Below, piece by piece: positions 1-9,677 of a DNA stretch of 64,000 nucleotides. The first letter of the stretch is position 1. Each line of letters starts with the position of its first letter. The translations under genes and the position numbers were made by a program. The DNA lies in the NCBI GenBank assembly GCA_000156155.1, contig DS995299.1, positions 769,827-833,826 of the forward strand, in the 5' to 3' direction. The notes under the pieces are model-generated. The model did not search any database. It had not been told where the DNA came from and saw only the letters and a list, made by a program, of their open reading frames with translations. The stretch comes from a beta proteobacterium KB13. Its GTDB lineage: Bacteria > Pseudomonadota > Gammaproteobacteria > Burkholderiales > Methylophilaceae.

Positions 1-230
1 CCCAATTCAACAAGAAATGGTTGAATCACCTGATGCGTATATCCCCACTCTGGATTTTGTACAGAGCTAGTGATAAATGTATCTAATAATTGCAAAGTCA
101 CTCTATGAGATGATTCCACGCCCTCCTCAATCGCTTTTTTTGAGGATTTCATGAGCGTGATTGATAATCCAATTAAAAAAAGGATCATTATTAATGCAAT
201 CAATAGATTTAATCTTACTCTTAAGCCCAT
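1..230 (-). CDS. Membrane sensor protein, N-terminal fragment (LapD/MoxY-type sensor kinase candidate)
   Basis: The reading frame is open from an ATG at 230 (minus) to the window edge, 76 codons, so the C-terminus is missing. The protein begins MGLRVRLNLLIALIM, with one hydrophobic segment at about residues 8-27, followed by a hydrophilic, probably periplasmic helix (SSKKAIEEGVESSHRVTLQLLD). This shape fits the N-terminus of bacterial sensor histidine kinases, especially those with a LapD/MoxY-type periplasmic domain. No catalytic domain is visible here. It is divergent from acs with a 122-bp gap, which is compatible with a sensor regulating acs, but that is inference. It could also be a GGDEF/EAL or chemoreceptor-type membrane protein. 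Confidence 0.5.
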   Translation of the reverse strand, partial: MGLRVRLNLLIALIMILFLIGLSITLMKSSKKAIEEGVESSHRVTLQLLDTFITSSVQNPEWGYTHQVIQPFLVEL

Positions 231-299
231 AGAAATAAAATTTGGGAAATCAAAAAAACACTTGTATTATAGTTCATAACAATGACTGTAATTTAATTT

Positions 300-305
300 T
301 ATAAT
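300..305 (+). promoter_or_regulatory. Candidate -10 hexamer for acs
   Basis: A consensus TATAAT lies about 47 bp upstream of the acs ATG. No convincing -35 hexamer is present at 16-18 bp spacing, so this is only a candidate. A strong ribosome-binding site (AGGGAGG, 341-347) follows, one of the few clear ones in the window. Confidence 0.3.
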
Positions 306-352
306 TCACATCAACACACTTAATCTAACGAAATTCAAAAAGGGAGGTTTGA

Positions 353-2326
353 ATGGCGATTGAATCAGTGATGCATGAAAATAGGGTCTTTAACCCGCCA
401 AAAACATTAAGTGAAAATGCATATGTTAAAAATCTAGAAGAATATCAACAACTTTGCGATGCGGCGGAAGCTGACTATGAGGGTTATTGGGGTAATCTGG
501 CAAAAAATCTAATTGAATGGAAAAAGCCATTTACCAAAATTCTTAACGAAGATGACGCACCATTTTATAAATGGTTTGATGATGGTGAATTGAACGTTTC
601 TTATAATTGTATCGATCGACACCTTCCAAACAAAAAAGATAAAGTAGCAATTATCTTTGAATCAGATGATGGCCAAACAACTGAAGTTACTTACCAAGAG
701 CTATATGAAAAAGTATGTCAGTTCGCGAACGGCTTAAAAACCCTTAACTTAAATTTAGGCGACCGTGTCATCATTTACCTCCCCATGGGTATTGAAGCTG
801 TTGTGGCCATGCAGGCTTGTGCACGAATTGGTTTAACACACTCTGTTGTTTTTGGTGGATTCTCTGCAAAAAGTATTCAAGAGAGAGTTATAGATGCTGG
901 AGCAAAACTTATCATCACAGCCGACTATCAAAATAGAGGGGGTAAAGAGCTCCCACTAAAAACCGCTGTTGATGATGCCATTCTTCTAGGTGGTTGTGAT
1001 TCGGTTGAAAAAGTTATTGTTTTAAATCGAACTGGTAAAGAAGCAGCTCTAAAAGAAAATGAAATTGATTGGCATGAGTTATGTAAGAATCAAAAAGAAG
1101 AATGTGAGCCAGTGTGGGTAAATGCAGAGCATCCGCTCTTTCTTTTGTACACCTCAGGGTCAACAGGAAAGCCCAAGGGAGTTCAACATTCATCAGGGGG
1201 ATATCTGCTTCATGCGATCAATACAACCAAATGGACTTTTGATTTAAAAGATGACGACATCTTTTGGTGTACCGCGGACGTGGGTTGGATTACCGGTCAC
1301 ACTTATGTGGCGTATGGTCCACTAGCTCTGGGTGGAACACAAATTATCTTTGAAGGAGTACCGACCTTCCCCAATGCAGGTCGTTTTTGGGAGATCGTCC
1401 AAAAGTACAAAGCAACTATCTTTTATACAGCGCCAACTGCTATAAGAGCATTGATAAAAGCCTCTGAAAGTGATGAGGCAGTTCATCCAAAATCATTTAA
1501 CTTAAGTTCATTAAGAATTTTGGGGACAGTTGGGGAGCCTATTAACCCTGAAGCTTGGATGTGGTACTACGAAAATGTAGGTAGTTCAAAATGTCCAATT
1601 GCTGATACCTTTTGGCAAACTGAAACTGGCGGACATGTCATCACACCCCTTCCTGGTAGCACTCCCCTAGTTCCAGGCTCATGCACACTGCCTTTTCCAG
1701 GAATAGCAATTGATGTAGTAGACGAGACTGGTCAAAACCTTGAATGGGGACAAGGTGGACTGTTGGTGATCAAGAAACCATGGCCCTCCATGATTCGAAC
1801 AATATGGGGTGACCCAGAACGATTTAAAAATAGTTATTTCCCCAATGAATTAGGTGGAAAATTATATTTGGCTGGTGATGGCGCGGTAAGGGATGCTGAA
1901 TCAGGCTACTTTACTATCATGGGCAGGATTGATGATGTGCTAAATGTCTCTGGGCATAGATTAGGCACAATGGAAATAGAATCTGCACTAGTTGCCAATG
2001 ACTTGGTCGCTGAGGCAGCTGTTGTCGGAAGACCCCATGACGTTAAAGGAGAATCCATCATCGCCTTTGTTGTTTTAAAATCTGATCGACCAAATCCTGA
2101 GAAAGCGACAGAAATAGTTAATGAATTGCGCGCATGGGTAGGAAATGAAATTGGACCTATTGCCAAACCTGATGAAATTAGATTTGGTGATAATTTACCC
2201 AAAACGAGATCTGGAAAAATTATGAGAAGGTTACTTCGATCGATTGCCAAAGACGAAGAAATCACCGCAGATATTTCTACACTAGAAAACCCCGCAATCC
2301 TGGATCAACTCAAGCAAAAAGTTTAA
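353..2326 (+). CDS. acs: Acetyl-CoA synthetase (AMP-forming)
   Basis: Activates acetate with ATP and CoA to acetyl-CoA through an acetyl-adenylate, in the cytoplasm. Length (657 aa) is normal for Acs. The phosphate-binding motif [11 protein letters not shown] is at residues 266-276, the adenylation motif WQTETGG at 421-427, and the hinge region [15 protein letters not shown] at about 524-538. The C-terminal KTRSGK places the conserved catalytic, acetylatable lysine at K622. The [11 protein letters not shown] block fits acetyl- rather than propionyl-CoA synthetase. The start is set by a strong Shine-Dalgarno 5-6 bp upstream. The next gene starts 10 bp downstream. In a C1 specialist it would salvage acetate rather than support growth on it (inference). 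Confidence 0.96.
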   Translation: MAIESVMHENRVFNPPKTLSENAYVKNLEEYQQLCDAAEADYEGYWGNLAKNLIEWKKPFTKILNEDDAPFYKWFDDGELNVSYNCIDRHLPNKKDKVAIIFESDDGQTTEVTYQELYEKVCQFANGLKTLNLNLGDRVIIYLPMGIEAVVAMQACARIGLTHSVVFGGFSAKSIQERVIDAGAKLIITADYQNRGGKELPLKTAVDDAILLGGCDSVEKVIVLNRTGKEAALKENEIDWHELCKNQKEECEPVWVNAEHPLFLLYTSGSTGKPKGVQHSSGGYLLHAINTTKWTFDLKDDDIFWCTADVGWITGHTYVAYGPLALGGTQIIFEGVPTFPNAGRFWEIVQKYKATIFYTAPTAIRALIKASESDEAVHPKSFNLSSLRILGTVGEPINPEAWMWYYENVGSSKCPIADTFWQTETGGHVITPLPGSTPLVPGSCTLPFPGIAIDVVDETGQNLEWGQGGLLVIKKPWPSMIRTIWGDPERFKNSYFPNELGGKLYLAGDGAVRDAESGYFTIMGRIDDVLNVSGHRLGTMEIESALVANDLVAEAAVVGRPHDVKGESIIAFVVLKSDRPNPEKATEIVNELRAWVGNEIGPIAKPDEIRFGDNLPKTRSGKIMRRLLRSIAKDEEITADISTLENPAILDQLKQKV

Positions 2327-2335
2327 AATGTTTGA

Positions 2336-5300
2336 ATGTTAAAAAAATTTAATGCCGTTTTAAAATCAAAAAAAATAAAATATTTTTATTACGGCATTAT
2401 CTCCCTGATTTTAACTACCGCCTTAATAGTTTTTCTTGCCTATCAATTTTATCTAATACCAAACGTAGAAAGTTATAAGCAAAAAATTGAAAATTTCATT
2501 GAAAATGAAACTGGAGGTGAGGCAGAAATAAAAACCTTGAATGTGTTATGGAACATTACTAATCCAAAATTTCAAATTCGTAATTTCTCTATCACGGATA
2601 AAGATAACAACAAAACCATTAAATTAAATGCCATTGATTTTGAAATATCGTGGTTAAGTTTAATTAAGTTTGAACCGGTACTTAATCAGATTATTGTAGG
2701 TGATATCGATATCCTTGTTGAAAGAACACTTGATAATAAACTTAAAGTGGCTGGAATTGAAATTATTGAATCCTCAAATTCAAACCTCTCGGATTGGCTT
2801 CTCAACCAAAGTGAAATAAGAATAATAAATGGCAAAGTCACATGGCGTGATCATGCAAGAGATGCTGAGGACTTAATCATAAGCGCTATTAATTTCACGT
2901 ACACCAGTCCCGCCTATCTTTCATATCTTGACCGTCATAAGTTCAATCTTAACGCTCTCTTATCTCAGGGCACCAAAGAAAAAATATACCTCAATGGATT
3001 CTTTGACCTAGATAAGATTAGTCGACTTGAAGAGGTTAATGCAAAGATTAATCTGAATATTTCGCAAGCCTTCTTAACATCTTTTAAGCCATGGGTAGAT
3101 TATCCTTTTGATCTTAAGCAAGGGTTCGGCGATCTTAAGCTTAATATGACGCTGGAAAAAGAAAGGATCGGTGAGATCAAGACACTATTTTATTTAGAAA
3201 ACTTTGTTGGGAATTTTAATAAAGATCAGAATCAGCATATCAGGATCAACGAACTATCTGGAAATGCAATTTTTGAGAATCATGACCAAAGAAAAAAAAT
3301 TGCAGCCACAAATTTAAATTTAAAAACAGATAGGCTAAACGTGAAAAACAGCGGATTTGAAATAATTTCCAAGAATGATAAAGCTGAATCATTTAAATTA
3401 AAATTGAATCAACTTAAACTTAACGCCATTGAACCATTAATAGATCAATTTCCTTTTTTTGAGGATTTAAAAGCTGATATTAGAGGCTTTAAACCCATTG
3501 GAGAGGTTTCAAATCTTCAAATTTCTTGGATCCAAGAAAAAGAAATGATCTTAAAGGGAATGTTAGATGGTGTTGGAATTTTGCCCTATAAAAACCTGCC
3601 TGGCTTTAAAAACCTATCTGCAAAGGTCGATATTAAGAATGATAAAGGCCTCATTTACTTAAAAAGTAACAATGTCGCCTTGGAATTTGATGAATATTTA
3701 AGAGCCGCTTTAAATTTCGACAAACTTGATGGAATCATCAGATTAGATAACAAAAAACTTAAACTATCAGATCTTATTATAACAAATCAAGATTTGTCAT
3801 CATCTATTTCTGTTGATGTGACATACAAAGACGATCGCTCATGGAACACCCATGTTGCTATTAATCTCACTGTTCCCGATATTACAAAGTTAAAAAAATA
3901 TTATCCTAGACTGACAGATCCTGACCTGCTCAATTGGCTTGATACATCTTTATTAAAAGGAAGCCTTGTTGATTCAAAAATTAATATTAATTCATATGGA
4001 AAAAATATATCTGATAGTCCTATACACAACATTCAGTTCTCGGGAATCTTAAATGATTCCCTTATTGAATTTGCTACCGATTACCCCGAAATTGAGAATG
4101 CTAATATAAATATTGACCTTCAAAACAATAAATTAAGACTGTCCTCGAATGATGGTGTTATTGCAAATCAAAACATATCATCACTAGAGGTATTTTATGA
4201 CCTTCTTGATCAAGAATCGAAAATTACAGCGAACTGGAAAACAAATGGCGACATAGGAAGCTTAGTGTCGGCAATAAATAATTCACCCCTGTATGAAGAT
4301 ACAGAGGATTTTACCAATCAGTTAATTGCAAAAGGAACAGGTGCTCTTGACCTTAAGGTGATTTACCCAACAGAGAATCCAGAGAATATCGACTTTAGGG
4401 CCAAGTACAACTTTATCGATGCAAGTATAGAAAATCCAAGAATTGGACTTCCTGAGGTAAATAATTTTAATGCATCGTTAGACATAAAACCTGATTTTTA
4501 TGAGATCAAAGATGGAAATGGCCAAATTTTTGGAATGCCAGTAAATTTTAACCTTAGCAATGTAAATGAGGTGACGAAAATTGATGCGACAGGTGAAATT
4601 GATAAGTCATTTTTTGTAAAAAACCTTGGAATAAGTTGGTCGGATAAGGTTGAAGGTTCTGCAGTTTGGTTTATCAAATCCAACATAACTGAAAGTGATA
4701 GCTCCCTGTCCATTAAATCAGACCTGAAAGGGTTAGCTATCAACGGCCCAGAACCTTTTTTCAAGAAAAAAGATGATGTGAGAATGTTCTCAATTGTCAA
4801 AAAACCATCCAAGGAAAAAACAACAAGCCTTATTCTCCAGCTTGAAAATGATATAAAAGGAAAAATACGTTTTGAAGATAACCAGTGGTCAGGGCAAATA
4901 AATATTTTTTCAAATGAGCAATTTGAAAAAAGAAATGGAGTGTCAATTTTTGCAAACTTAAAAGATATTGATGCGAATGACTTTATGTCTTTGTTTCAAT
5001 TTAAGAACGAGGGTCAGAAATCGTTCAAGGTTGGTAAGTCTAAAATTAACTTTGAAAAATTAACCGTTGATGGATTCAATTTTAACCGCCTAGAAACAAC
5101 AATATTTCCCTCCAATACTGGCGTTAAACTATCGCTCTACTCAAATGAGATCAAAGGTAATTTATTATGGGATCTAAATGATAATTTAGTTACAGGACGT
5201 TTTAATAAACTTATAATTGTTTCAGAAAATCAACTAGGTAAGCTAAACAGCGATAATAATTTTCCAACATCAGGCAAACCAATTTCTCTAGATATAAAAA

Positions 5301-6172
5301 TAGATGATGTTGTATATGATGAGAAAAGTTTAGGTAAATTTGAAATAAATGCATCCAACGCGACTGACCAAATATGGAAAATAGATAGCCTTGCTATTAC
5401 AAACCCTCATCATGTTCTTTTAGCCGATGGAGAGTGGGCTGCTTCTGACAATAGCTCAGTGACAAAAATAAATTTCAAATGGAAAGTCGACGATCTTGAA
5501 AAGGCGATGGATCAAGTTGGTTACCCTAATTTGGTAAAAAAGGGTAATGCACGATTTAATGGAATAGCCAACTGGGAAGGGAGTCCTTTTAGCTTCTCTT
5601 CAGATCAGGTAAGCGGTAATTTTTCTATGGATATCGATAAAGGTGAGATACTTGAAGCTAAACCTGGCATTGGAAGATTATTTGGTCTACTTACATTGCA
5701 AAATTTACCTAAAAGATTGAGTCTAGACTTTAGCGATTTATTCTCCAAGGGCTTTATATTTGACTCCATTAATGCTGGGGTGCGAGTCAATTCTGGAATT
5801 TTATCCTCAAATAATTTCAAAATGGTTGGTCCTGCTGCAGAGGTATTAATGGACGGTGAAGTTGATATCATCGAAGAAACTCAAAATTTACATGTCACTG
5901 TCAAACCCTTTGTGAGTGATTCGCTATCCCTTGCTGCTCTAGCTGGTGGTCCTTTAGCTGGTGCTGCTGCCTTTATTGCTCAAAAAGTATTAAAAGATCC
6001 TCTTAATAAAGTTTTAACGGATGAATATCAAATCATAGGAACATGGGACGAGCCAATTGAAGTAGATAAACCAAAATCAGAAGAACTATCTGAACTGGTC
6101 GATGAAGAGGTCATCAAACCATCAGAAAGTATCCTGGAAAAACTAAATATATTTAAAAATGAAGATGAATAA
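2336..6172 (+). CDS. yhdP: YhdP family protein (AsmA-like, DUF3971), envelope lipid-transport type
   Basis: A very large protein (1278 aa, close to the usual size of about 1270) with one N-terminal transmembrane segment at residues 19-40 and a long periplasmic region of beta-rich repeats. The C-terminal AsmA-like end includes a glycine/alanine-rich stretch (LAALAGGPLAGAAAF) and the closing IIGTWDEP motif typical of the family. Known members form bridge-like beta-groove proteins implicated in phospholipid movement between inner and outer membranes. It starts 10 bp after acs and overlaps tldD by 14 bp; yhdP next to tldD is a common arrangement in Proteobacteria. Low sequence complexity and high Asn/Lys content reflect the AT-rich genome. 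Confidence 0.88.
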   Translation: MLKKFNAVLKSKKIKYFYYGIISLILTTALIVFLAYQFYLIPNVESYKQKIENFIENETGGEAEIKTLNVLWNITNPKFQIRNFSITDKDNNKTIKLNAIDFEISWLSLIKFEPVLNQIIVGDIDILVERTLDNKLKVAGIEIIESSNSNLSDWLLNQSEIRIINGKVTWRDHARDAEDLIISAINFTYTSPAYLSYLDRHKFNLNALLSQGTKEKIYLNGFFDLDKISRLEEVNAKINLNISQAFLTSFKPWVDYPFDLKQGFGDLKLNMTLEKERIGEIKTLFYLENFVGNFNKDQNQHIRINELSGNAIFENHDQRKKIAATNLNLKTDRLNVKNSGFEIISKNDKAESFKLKLNQLKLNAIEPLIDQFPFFEDLKADIRGFKPIGEVSNLQISWIQEKEMILKGMLDGVGILPYKNLPGFKNLSAKVDIKNDKGLIYLKSNNVALEFDEYLRAALNFDKLDGIIRLDNKKLKLSDLIITNQDLSSSISVDVTYKDDRSWNTHVAINLTVPDITKLKKYYPRLTDPDLLNWLDTSLLKGSLVDSKININSYGKNISDSPIHNIQFSGILNDSLIEFATDYPEIENANINIDLQNNKLRLSSNDGVIANQNISSLEVFYDLLDQESKITANWKTNGDIGSLVSAINNSPLYEDTEDFTNQLIAKGTGALDLKVIYPTENPENIDFRAKYNFIDASIENPRIGLPEVNNFNASLDIKPDFYEIKDGNGQIFGMPVNFNLSNVNEVTKIDATGEIDKSFFVKNLGISWSDKVEGSAVWFIKSNITESDSSLSIKSDLKGLAINGPEPFFKKKDDVRMFSIVKKPSKEKTTSLILQLENDIKGKIRFEDNQWSGQINIFSNEQFEKRNGVSIFANLKDIDANDFMSLFQFKNEGQKSFKVGKSKINFEKLTVDGFNFNRLETTIFPSNTGVKLSLYSNEIKGNLLWDLNDNLVTGRFNKLIIVSENQLGKLNSDNNFPTSGKPISLDIKIDDVVYDEKSLGKFEINASNATDQIWKIDSLAITNPHHVLLADGEWAASDNSSVTKINFKWKVDDLEKAMDQVGYPNLVKKGNARFNGIANWEGSPFSFSSDQVSGNFSMDIDKGEILEAKPGIGRLFGLLTLQNLPKRLSLDFSDLFSKGFIFDSINAGVRVNSGILSSNNFKMVGPAAEVLMDGEVDIIEETQNLHVTVKPFVSDSLSLAALAGGPLAGAAAFIAQKVLKDPLNKVLTDEYQIIGTWDEPIEVDKPKSEELSELVDEEVIKPSESILEKLNIFKNEDE

Positions 6173-7598
6173 CGAAATAGACAACCTCATATTAAACCCA
6201 GCAGAACTTGATAATCAAAAAATTCAAAAAGTGATGAATAATTTGAATCATAAAAATATCGATTACAGCGACTTGTATTTTCAATACTCTAAAAATGAAT
6301 TTTTTGCTATTGAGGATGGTGCAGTAAAAAATGCTTCGTTTAATATTGATAATGGTTGTGGTGTAAGGGCGGTGTCAGGAGATAAAACGGCATATGCGTA
6401 TACTGATGAAGTAAATTTTCAAACACTTTCCCAGTCCTGTGAAATCATTAATGCGCTTAGATCTCAAGGTCAGAATAAATCTGTTCCTCAAATTAACTCA
6501 AATAAACCCCGACAACTTTACCAGAGCATTGATCCAATAATAAATACAGGTGAGAAAAAAATAGAAATTTTAAAAAAACTTGAAAGTTTAGCTTTTTCTC
6601 GAGATAAACGAATTATTAAAGTCAGTGCTTCGATTGCGGCAGAATATGATGCAATCTTAATTGTAAATAAATTCTCTGATATGAAGAGTGACATTCGCCC
6701 CCTTGTTCGATTATCACTAAGTATTATTATTGAAGACAAAAATAGAAGAGAAATCGGAACAGCTGGAGGTGGAGGAAGGTTTAGTATTGATTACTTTACT
6801 GACGACGTCCTTAACCTTTACATTAATGAAGCTTACCACCAAGCCGTAACCAACCTTGACGCCGTGCCATCCCCTGCTGGACTTATGCCTGTCGTTCTAG
6901 GTCCTGGTTGGCCAGGTATTCTCCTCCATGAAGCTATTGGGCATGGTTTAGAAGGAGACTTTAATCGCAAGGGAACTTCCGCCTTTTCTAAACTGATGGG
7001 AAAGCAGGTGGCTCATAGTGATATCACTATTGTTGACGATGGGACTATCCAAGACAGACGGGGCTCGCTAAATATTGATGATGAAGGAAACCCCACGCAG
7101 CGAACTGTTTTAATTGAAAATGGGATTCTTAAAAATTATCTGCAAGATACTCTTAATGCAAAACTAATGAATATGGAAATTACTGGAAATGGCCGAAGAG
7201 AGTCTTACGCCCATATTCCCATGCCCAGAATGACTAATACCATTATGACCAATGGTAACCATAACCCAGATGAAATCATTAAATCAGTAAAAAAAGGAAT
7301 TTATGCTCCAAATTTTGGTGGTGGTCAGGTAGATATCACCAGTGGTAAATTTGTATTCTCATCTTCGTTGGCTTGGTTAATTGAAGATGGAAAAATCACC
7401 CAGCCAATCAAAGGAGCCTCTATTGTTGGAAATGGTCCAGATATCCTTAAAAAAGTTTCAATGGTGGGAAATGACTCATCATTGGATACTGGGGTTGGTA
7501 CATGCGGCAAAGATGGTCAAAGTGTCCCTGTTGGGGTTGGGCAGCCGACTTTAAAGATTGATGAAATACTTGTTGGTGGCTCAGATACCCAGGGTTAA
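6159..7598 (+). CDS. tldD: Metalloprotease TldD
   Basis: TldD, partner of TldE/PmbA in a heterodimeric zinc protease that trims unfolded peptides and matures some ribosomally made peptides. The zinc motif HEAIGH is at H257-H262, followed by GLEGDFNRKGTSAF. The C-terminal glycine-rich block GVGTCGKDGQSVPVGVGQP is diagnostic. Length 479 aa is normal. It overlaps yhdP by 14 bp; a second ATG six bases downstream is an equally possible start. No tldE/pmbA is in this window, so the partner must lie elsewhere. The gene converges with efp, with only 2 bp between the stop codons. Confidence 0.95.
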   Translation: MKMNNEIDNLILNPAELDNQKIQKVMNNLNHKNIDYSDLYFQYSKNEFFAIEDGAVKNASFNIDNGCGVRAVSGDKTAYAYTDEVNFQTLSQSCEIINALRSQGQNKSVPQINSNKPRQLYQSIDPIINTGEKKIEILKKLESLAFSRDKRIIKVSASIAAEYDAILIVNKFSDMKSDIRPLVRLSLSIIIEDKNRREIGTAGGGGRFSIDYFTDDVLNLYINEAYHQAVTNLDAVPSPAGLMPVVLGPGWPGILLHEAIGHGLEGDFNRKGTSAFSKLMGKQVAHSDITIVDDGTIQDRRGSLNIDDEGNPTQRTVLIENGILKNYLQDTLNAKLMNMEITGNGRRESYAHIPMPRMTNTIMTNGNHNPDEIIKSVKKGIYAPNFGGGQVDITSGKFVFSSSLAWLIEDGKITQPIKGASIVGNGPDILKKVSMVGNDSSLDTGVGTCGKDGQSVPVGVGQPTLKIDEILVGGSDTQG

Positions 7599-7621
7599 TT
7601 TTATTTATTAACCCTATTTTT
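7591..7621 (+). terminator. Hairpin terminator of tldD containing both convergent stop codons
   Basis: A perfect 9-bp inverted repeat, AGGGTTAAT (7591-7599) and ATTAACCCT (7607-7615), with a 7-base loop, is followed on the plus strand by a run of T (7617-7621). The stop codons of tldD (7596-7598, plus) and efp (7601-7603, minus) both lie inside the hairpin. On the minus strand no T-run follows the stem, so a role for efp is less likely. This is the only clear intrinsic terminator I see in the window. Confidence 0.55.
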
Positions 7622-8164
7622 ATACTCAAGAGTTCTCGTATCAATCTCAATCATATCGCCAGTATCGCAAAATAACGGCACCATCAGCTCAAAGCCAGTA
7701 TTGATTGAAGCTGTTTTCATCACCTTACCAGAGGATGTATCTCCCTTAACTGCAGGTTCAGTATAAGTAATTTCCCGAGTCACTGAATTTGGTAACTCGA
7801 CTGAAATTGCTTTTCCTTCATAGAAAACAACCTCACACGACATTCCATCCTCTAAAAATTTCAAAGCATCTTCCATACTGTCAGGTCCAACTTCGTATTG
7901 GTTGTATTCCTCATCCATAAACACATAAGCAGGATCAGCAAAGTAAGAATAGGTGACTTCCTTCTTCTCTAAAATAACTACATCAAATTTATCGGAAGCA
8001 TTAAAAACTGACTCAGTAGCAGATTCATTGAGTAAGTTCTTTAGTTTCATTTTTACTACAGCTGCATTTCGTCCAGATTTATTGTATTCACATTTCAATG
8101 CAACCATTGGATTTCCATCCACCATAATGACATTCCCTGCCCTAACTTCCTGTGCTGTTTTCAT
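7601..8164 (-). CDS. efp: Elongation factor P (Arg32 type)
   Basis: EF-P enters stalled ribosomes and promotes peptide bond formation at polyproline stretches. The 187-aa protein has the full three-domain length and the C-terminal signature region [12 protein letters not shown]...[12 protein letters not shown]. The modified loop reads KSGRN, putting arginine at position 32 rather than lysine at 34. That is the class activated by arginine rhamnosylation by EarP, and earP lies 38 bp upstream in the same operon (greB-earP-efp). TDP-rhamnose genes are not in this window and must be encoded elsewhere. Confidence 0.97.
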   Translation of the reverse strand: MKTAQEVRAGNVIMVDGNPMVALKCEYNKSGRNAAVVKMKLKNLLNESATESVFNASDKFDVVILEKKEVTYSYFADPAYVFMDEEYNQYEVGPDSMEDALKFLEDGMSCEVVFYEGKAISVELPNSVTREITYTEPAVKGDTSSGKVMKTASINTGFELMVPLFCDTGDMIEIDTRTLEYKNRVNK

Positions 8165-8202
8165 ACCTATCCTTGAAAAAAATTTTTGATGATTATACTA
8201 AA

Positions 8203-9171
8203 TTATTTAATAAATAATGAATAAATTTGAGCAATCCCAGCACCCCTTTTTATAAAATTCTCTCTTGCATCTAAATAAAAATCTTTCAGATTTTCAATAT
8301 TTTCCAATAAATATCGCCAGTGTTCTAAATTTAGGCTCTGATTATTCCATATTAAAAAAATGTCTCTCAACTGAAGTGGCAAAGAAATAAAGTAATGATC
8401 GAGAAAGGCATTCAATTTTGTAATATGAAGACCATTTTCTTGAATGTAAGGTTGCCAAATAAAAGGAGATCCAGCCAAAATGGCACGGATTAGACTATCC
8501 TCGCCACGAACAAAGTTTATTAAACTATTAGCTAGAGCTTTATCAAAATCGTTAAAACTCAATAAGTTTTTACCTCTATCCTTATCTTTATCAAATCGAT
8601 CATGCAATACAGAATCATAATGCGGAAAGTTGTTTCGTAGAACTTTAATTGAAGCTTCAATATTCTCATTAAAATAGCAAAAAAAATTGATGGTATTTGT
8701 ATCTCTTAACTTTTCAGTTTGATACAAATCCTTATCATTTATAGCAAATATTGGGACACCTGAATGTTCACTAACGCCAGGAATATAAAATATTTTTTTA
8801 TATTTTTTGTTAATTGACTCTTTAAGATGGTAGTCCTTAACCCATTGTTCAGCTGAAAAATATTCGTAATTGATTAATAAATTTTTATTAGTGAGTTTAA
8901 CTTCATAAGATAAGGGCAACTGTGTATCAAAAATAGTAACAACATTATTATTTGGTAAAAGGTTGTTATCCATCTTATCAATATTAATAATATTAATATT
9001 CTCGTTAAAAAAATTTTTATCTAATATTTTTTGAGTAAGCTCATTGGGCGTAAGAAATACATTGCTGGTGACGCCATGGTCAATATAAAGCCCATGTGCA
9101 AGCCTTAATGGAATTGATATATCTCCATAGTTATCGATGAACCTTGAAAATATGTCTACTGAAAATGTCAT
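8203..9171 (-). CDS. earP: EF-P arginine rhamnosyltransferase EarP
   Basis: Transfers rhamnose from TDP-rhamnose to Arg32 of EF-P. The N-terminus SRFIDNYGDISIP carries D13 and D17, and the nucleotide-sugar motif RGEDSLIRAILAGSPFIWQPY carries E224; the corresponding residues in characterised EarP proteins are catalytic or substrate-binding. At 322 aa it is about 50 residues shorter than most EarP proteins I know, with the middle region reduced but both signature motifs intact. It overlaps the end of greB by 4 bp (ATGA) and precedes efp, so substrate and modifier are co-transcribed. Confidence 0.93.
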   Translation of the reverse strand: MTFSVDIFSRFIDNYGDISIPLRLAHGLYIDHGVTSNVFLTPNELTQKILDKNFFNENINIINIDKMDNNLLPNNNVVTIFDTQLPLSYEVKLTNKNLLINYEYFSAEQWVKDYHLKESINKKYKKIFYIPGVSEHSGVPIFAINDKDLYQTEKLRDTNTINFFCYFNENIEASIKVLRNNFPHYDSVLHDRFDKDKDRGKNLLSFNDFDKALANSLINFVRGEDSLIRAILAGSPFIWQPYIQENGLHITKLNAFLDHYFISLPLQLRDIFLIWNNQSLNLEHWRYLLENIENLKDFYLDARENFIKRGAGIAQIYSLFIK

Positions 9172-9650
9172 CTATATATGATAGACATAATTTCTATTTC
9201 TTTTTGTCCAGAAGGGCTTTCATAGGAAACGATTTCTCCAACTTGCTTACCGAGAATAGCCTTAGAAAGTGGAGACAACCAGCTTATTTTATTTTCTTTG
9301 GGGTCAACTTCAGGGACGCCAACAATCTGAATCTTGTTGATCTGGTTTTTATCTAAATTCTCATACTCAACTGTTGCTCCAAAAAAAACTTTGTCTTTAT
9401 TTTCTTGCTCAAGTGGATCAATGATCTTTGAATCTTCAATGACGGTAAGCAAATATTTTACTCTGGAATCAATTTGCCTTAACCTCTTCTTACCATAAAT
9501 GTAATCGCCATTTTCAGATCGATCGCCATTGCTTGCTGCCCACGAAACGTCTTTTACAACCCTTGGTCGATCAACCTTTAGGAGATGATTTAACTCTTCC
9601 CTTAAATAGATAAAACCATTTTTTGTAAGATAAGATGATTGCTCGCTCAT
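9168..9650 (-). CDS. greB: Transcription elongation factor GreB
   Basis: Rescues backtracked RNA polymerase by stimulating transcript cleavage. The 160-aa protein has the N-terminal coiled-coil with the acidic tip (NGDRSENGDY; D43, E46, D49) and the stretch YGKKRLRQIDSRVKYL, which distinguishes GreB from GreA, then the FKBP-like C-terminal domain (LSPLSKAILGKQVGE). First gene of greB-earP-efp. Only 27 bp separate its start from the divergent AddB-like gene. Confidence 0.93.
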   Translation of the reverse strand: MSEQSSYLTKNGFIYLREELNHLLKVDRPRVVKDVSWAASNGDRSENGDYIYGKKRLRQIDSRVKYLLTVIEDSKIIDPLEQENKDKVFFGATVEYENLDKNQINKIQIVGVPEVDPKENKISWLSPLSKAILGKQVGEIVSYESPSGQKEIEIMSIIYR

Positions 9651-9661
9651 AATATAGTTTT

Positions 9662-9669
9662 ACTATAAA
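9662..9669. promoter_or_regulatory. Overlapping -10-like hexamers on both strands, greB / AddB-like gap
   Basis: The 27-bp divergent gap holds ACTATAAA: plus-strand TATAAA (9664-9669) is 8 bases from the GTG start of the AddB-like gene, and minus-strand TATAGT (9667-9662) is 11 bases from the greB ATG. If used, both transcripts would start within a few bases of the start codon. No clear -35 element is seen. Confidence 0.28.
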
Positions 9670-9677
9670 ATTTAAAT

